A stretch of DNA of 64,000 nucleotides. It comes from Eledone cirrhosa (lineage: Eukaryota; Mollusca; Cephalopoda; Octopoda; Eledonidae). A model generated the notes under the pieces. It was not told the DNA's origin, made no database searches, and saw only the letters and a list, made by a program, of their open reading frames with translations. Both the position numbers and the translations under genes were made by a program. The stretch covers positions 6,890,158 through 6,954,157 of the forward strand of contig OZ024742.1 in the NCBI GenBank assembly GCA_964016885.1, read 5' to 3'. Each line of letters starts with the position of its first letter. Positions within the stretch are counted from its first letter, which is position 1. Below are positions 62,521-64,000 of the stretch, in pieces.

Positions 62521-64000
62521 CTGGTAATATACTGTCACCACCATCCAGTTCAGCCTCTCTATGGTAATATACTGTCACCAACATCTAGTTCAGCCTCTTT
62601 CTGGTAATATACTGTCACCAACATCCAGTTCAGCCTTTCTCTGGTAATATACTGTCACCAACATCCAGTTCAGCCTCTCTCTGGTAATATACTGTCACAA
62701 ACATCCAGTTCACCCTCTCTCTGGGAATATACTGTCACTACCATCCAGTTCAGCCTCTCTCTGGTAATATACTGTCACAAACATCCAGTTCAGCCTCTCT
62801 CTGGTAATATACTGTCACTACCATCCAGTTCAGCCTCTTTCTGGTAATATACTGTCACCAACATCCAGTTCAGACTTTCTCTGGTAATATACTGTCACCA
62901 ACATCCAGTTCAGCCTCTCTCTGGTAACATACTGACACCACCATCCAGTTCAGCCTCTCTCTGGTAATATACCGTCACCAACATCTAGTTCAGCCTCTTT
63001 CTGGTAATATACTGTCACCAACATCCAGTTCAGCCTTTCTCTGGTAATATACTTTCACCAACATCCAGTTCAGCCTCTCTCTGGGAATAAACTGTCACTA
63101 CCATCCAGTTCAGCCACTCTCTGGTAATATACCGTCACCAACATCTAGTTCAGCCTCTTTCTGGTAATATACTGTCACCAACATCCAGTTCAGCCTCTCT
63201 GTGGTAATATACTGTCACCAACATACAGTTCAGACTCTCTCTGGTAATATACTCTCACCAACATCCAGTTCAGCTTCTCTCTGGTAATATACTGTCACCA
63301 ACATCCAGTTCAGCTTCTCTCTGGTAATATACTCTCACCAACATCCAGTTCAGCTTCTCTCTGTTAATATACTGTCACCACCATCCAGTTCAGCCTCCCT
63401 CTGGTAATATACTGTCACCGACACCCAGTCCAGCTTCTCTCTGGTAATATACTGTCACCAACATCCAGTTCAGCTTCTCTCTGGTAATATACTGTCACCA
63501 ACACCCAGTTCAGCTTCTCTCTGTTAATATACTGTCACCAACACACAGTTCAGCTTCTCTCTCGTGATATACTGTCACCAACATCCAGTTCAGCTTCTCT
63601 CTGGTAATATACTGTCACCAACATCCAGTTTAGTTTCTCTCTGGTAATATAGTGTCACCAACATCTAGTACAGCCTCTCTCTGGTAATATACTGTCACCA
63701 ACATCCAGTTCAACTTCACTCCGGTGATATACGGTCACCAACATCCAGTTCAATTTCTCTCTGGTAATATACTGTCACCAACATCCAGTTCAGCATTTCT
63801 CTGGTAATATACTGTCACCAACATCCAGTTCAGCCTCTCTCTGGTAATATACTGTCACCACCATCCAGTTCAGCCTCTCTCTGGTAATATACTGTCACCA
63901 ACATCCAGTTCAGCGTCTCTCTGGTAATATACTGTCACCACCATCCAGTTCAGCCTCTCTCTGGTAATATACTGTCACAAACATCCAGTTCAGCCTATCT
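62521..64000 (+). repeat. Partial third copy of the 2.96-kb HOR, running off the window
   Basis: GGGAATAAAC at 63083 is 2,960 after 60123, and the order of GGTAACATACTGACACC, ACCGTC/CATCTAG, ACTCTCACC, CACCCAGTCC and CACACAG monomers is kept. It is less alike than the first two copies. It lacks ATATTCGG and CCGGTGTTAT, keeps the CATCTAGTACAG unit (63661), and carries an extra CACCCTCTCT monomer near 62,711. It therefore resembles the 53.9-54.9 kb unit and may be an older relative. It is cut by the window end. Confidence 0.85.

Larger units (their letters stand above)
1..64000 (+). repeat. 40-bp tandem satellite array, about 1,600 head-to-tail monomers
   Basis: Every line of the window is built from the same 40-bp unit in the same orientation. 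It starts CTCTCTGG, has TAATATACTGTCACC at monomer positions 9-23, then a CATCCAGTTCAG block, and ends CCT or CTT. Monomer starts fall at 1 modulo 40 at the left edge and 37 modulo 40 at the right edge; the difference is fully explained by 11 small indels. Most copies differ from the consensus at 0-4 positions. Frequent variants are A25 to C (ACCACC), C23 to A (ACAAAC), C23 to T with A25 to C (ACTACC), A10 to G (GGTGAT), T17 to C (ACCGTC) and C39 to T (CAGCTT). Composition is about 45% GC with a strong excess of C over G. No inverted copies, spacers, unique inserts or flanking DNA occur, so both array ends lie outside the window. Family name and host are not recognised. Confidence 0.99.

Noticed and set aside
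3881..63727. CENP-B box in the CpG cassette (TTCACTCCGGTGATA)
   Set aside because: The CENP-B box needs TTCG at the start and CGGG near the end. Here the first is TTCA and the second CGGTG, so the required positions are not met.
1..64000. CRISPR array
   Set aside because: The 40-bp repeats are contiguous with no spacers, copies are too variable and too many, and no cas-like genes exist.
1..64000. Coding tandem-repeat protein or large repetitive gene
   Set aside because: A 40-bp period is not a multiple of three and every frame is stopped about every 120 bases on both strands.
1..64000. Rolling-circle origin nonanucleotide (NANTATTAC type) on the minus strand
   Set aside because: The minus strand reads GTATATTAC, which fails the required A at the second position, and TATTAC overlaps the possible stem instead of lying in a loop. 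No Rep-like gene is present.
1..64000. Hammerhead ribozyme encoded by the satellite
   Set aside because: Neither strand has the CTGATGA core joined to a GAAA core at the needed spacing. The nearest form is a single CCGATGA at 26,880.
1..64000. Telomeric repeats, rRNA, tRNA or transposon remnants
   Set aside because: No short G-rich telomere unit, no tRNA box A/B pairs, no rRNA-like sequence, no terminal repeats and no non-satellite insert was seen anywhere.
1..64000. G-quadruplex array
   Set aside because: The minus strand is purine-rich but has only GG pairs and single Gs, with no GGG runs at regular spacing.
1..64000. TATA-box promoter in each monomer (AATATAC)
   Set aside because: The word is present in nearly every copy with no other promoter element or transcript evidence, so it cannot be told apart from the plain monomer sequence.

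Overview
The whole 64,000-base window is one uninterrupted tandem array (satellite or very long minisatellite DNA). The repeat unit is 40 bp, and about 1,600 copies lie head to tail in one orientation from the first base to the last. I found no unique sequence, gene, transposon, RNA gene or array edge, so the real array extends beyond both ends. Arrays of this length with layered higher-order repeats (HORs) are typical of large eukaryotic genomes, for example pericentromeric, subtelomeric or heterochromatic blocks. Nothing here identifies the species or the chromosome position.

The consensus monomer begins CTCTCTGG (positions 1-8), continues through TAATATACTGTCACC (9-23) and ends near CAGTTCAGCCT (30-40). 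It is about 45% GC and strongly strand-asymmetric (13 C against 5 G on the given strand). The consensus contains no CpG. Variation sits mainly at a few positions (2-6, 9-11, 16-17, 23-25, 35-40), and these variants act as bar codes that expose the duplication history.

Layout by variant markers. (I) 1 to about 12.6 kb: an HOR family marked by TGTTCAGAAT and AATTCAGCCT variants, with 1.2-kb and 1.96-kb tandem duplications, a 240-bp six-monomer sub-array at 7.1-7.9 kb, and a non-adjacent duplicate (5.5-7.0 kb against 11.4-13.0 kb). (II) about 12.6-24 kb: nested duplications with spacings of 1,520, 3,200-3,360 and 9,480 bp. (III) 24.1-28.8 kb: a tandem pair of about 2.3 kb. (IV) 28.9-48.7 kb: an HOR family marked by a CAGCTG-containing monomer, including a 1,439-bp tandem pair. 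(V) 40.5-51.2 kb: a large, nearly identical tandem duplication (offset 5,361 falling to 5,281 bp) that overlaps IV. (VI) 49-64 kb: successive expansions of 53, 40 and 74 monomers, ending in a nearly identical 2.96-kb pair plus a partial third copy.

Copy changes occur almost entirely in whole monomers. Only 11 small indels break the 40-bp register in 64 kb, and 8 of these are copies of 3 events, so about 6 independent indels are needed. This fits growth by in-register unequal exchange or replication-based amplification. Because 40 is 1 modulo 3 and the monomer carries one stop at positions 9-11 (TAA, or TGA in the common variant), each frame is stopped about every 120 bases. The few open frames of 62-68 codons are repeat artefacts, and no protein-coding gene is supported.
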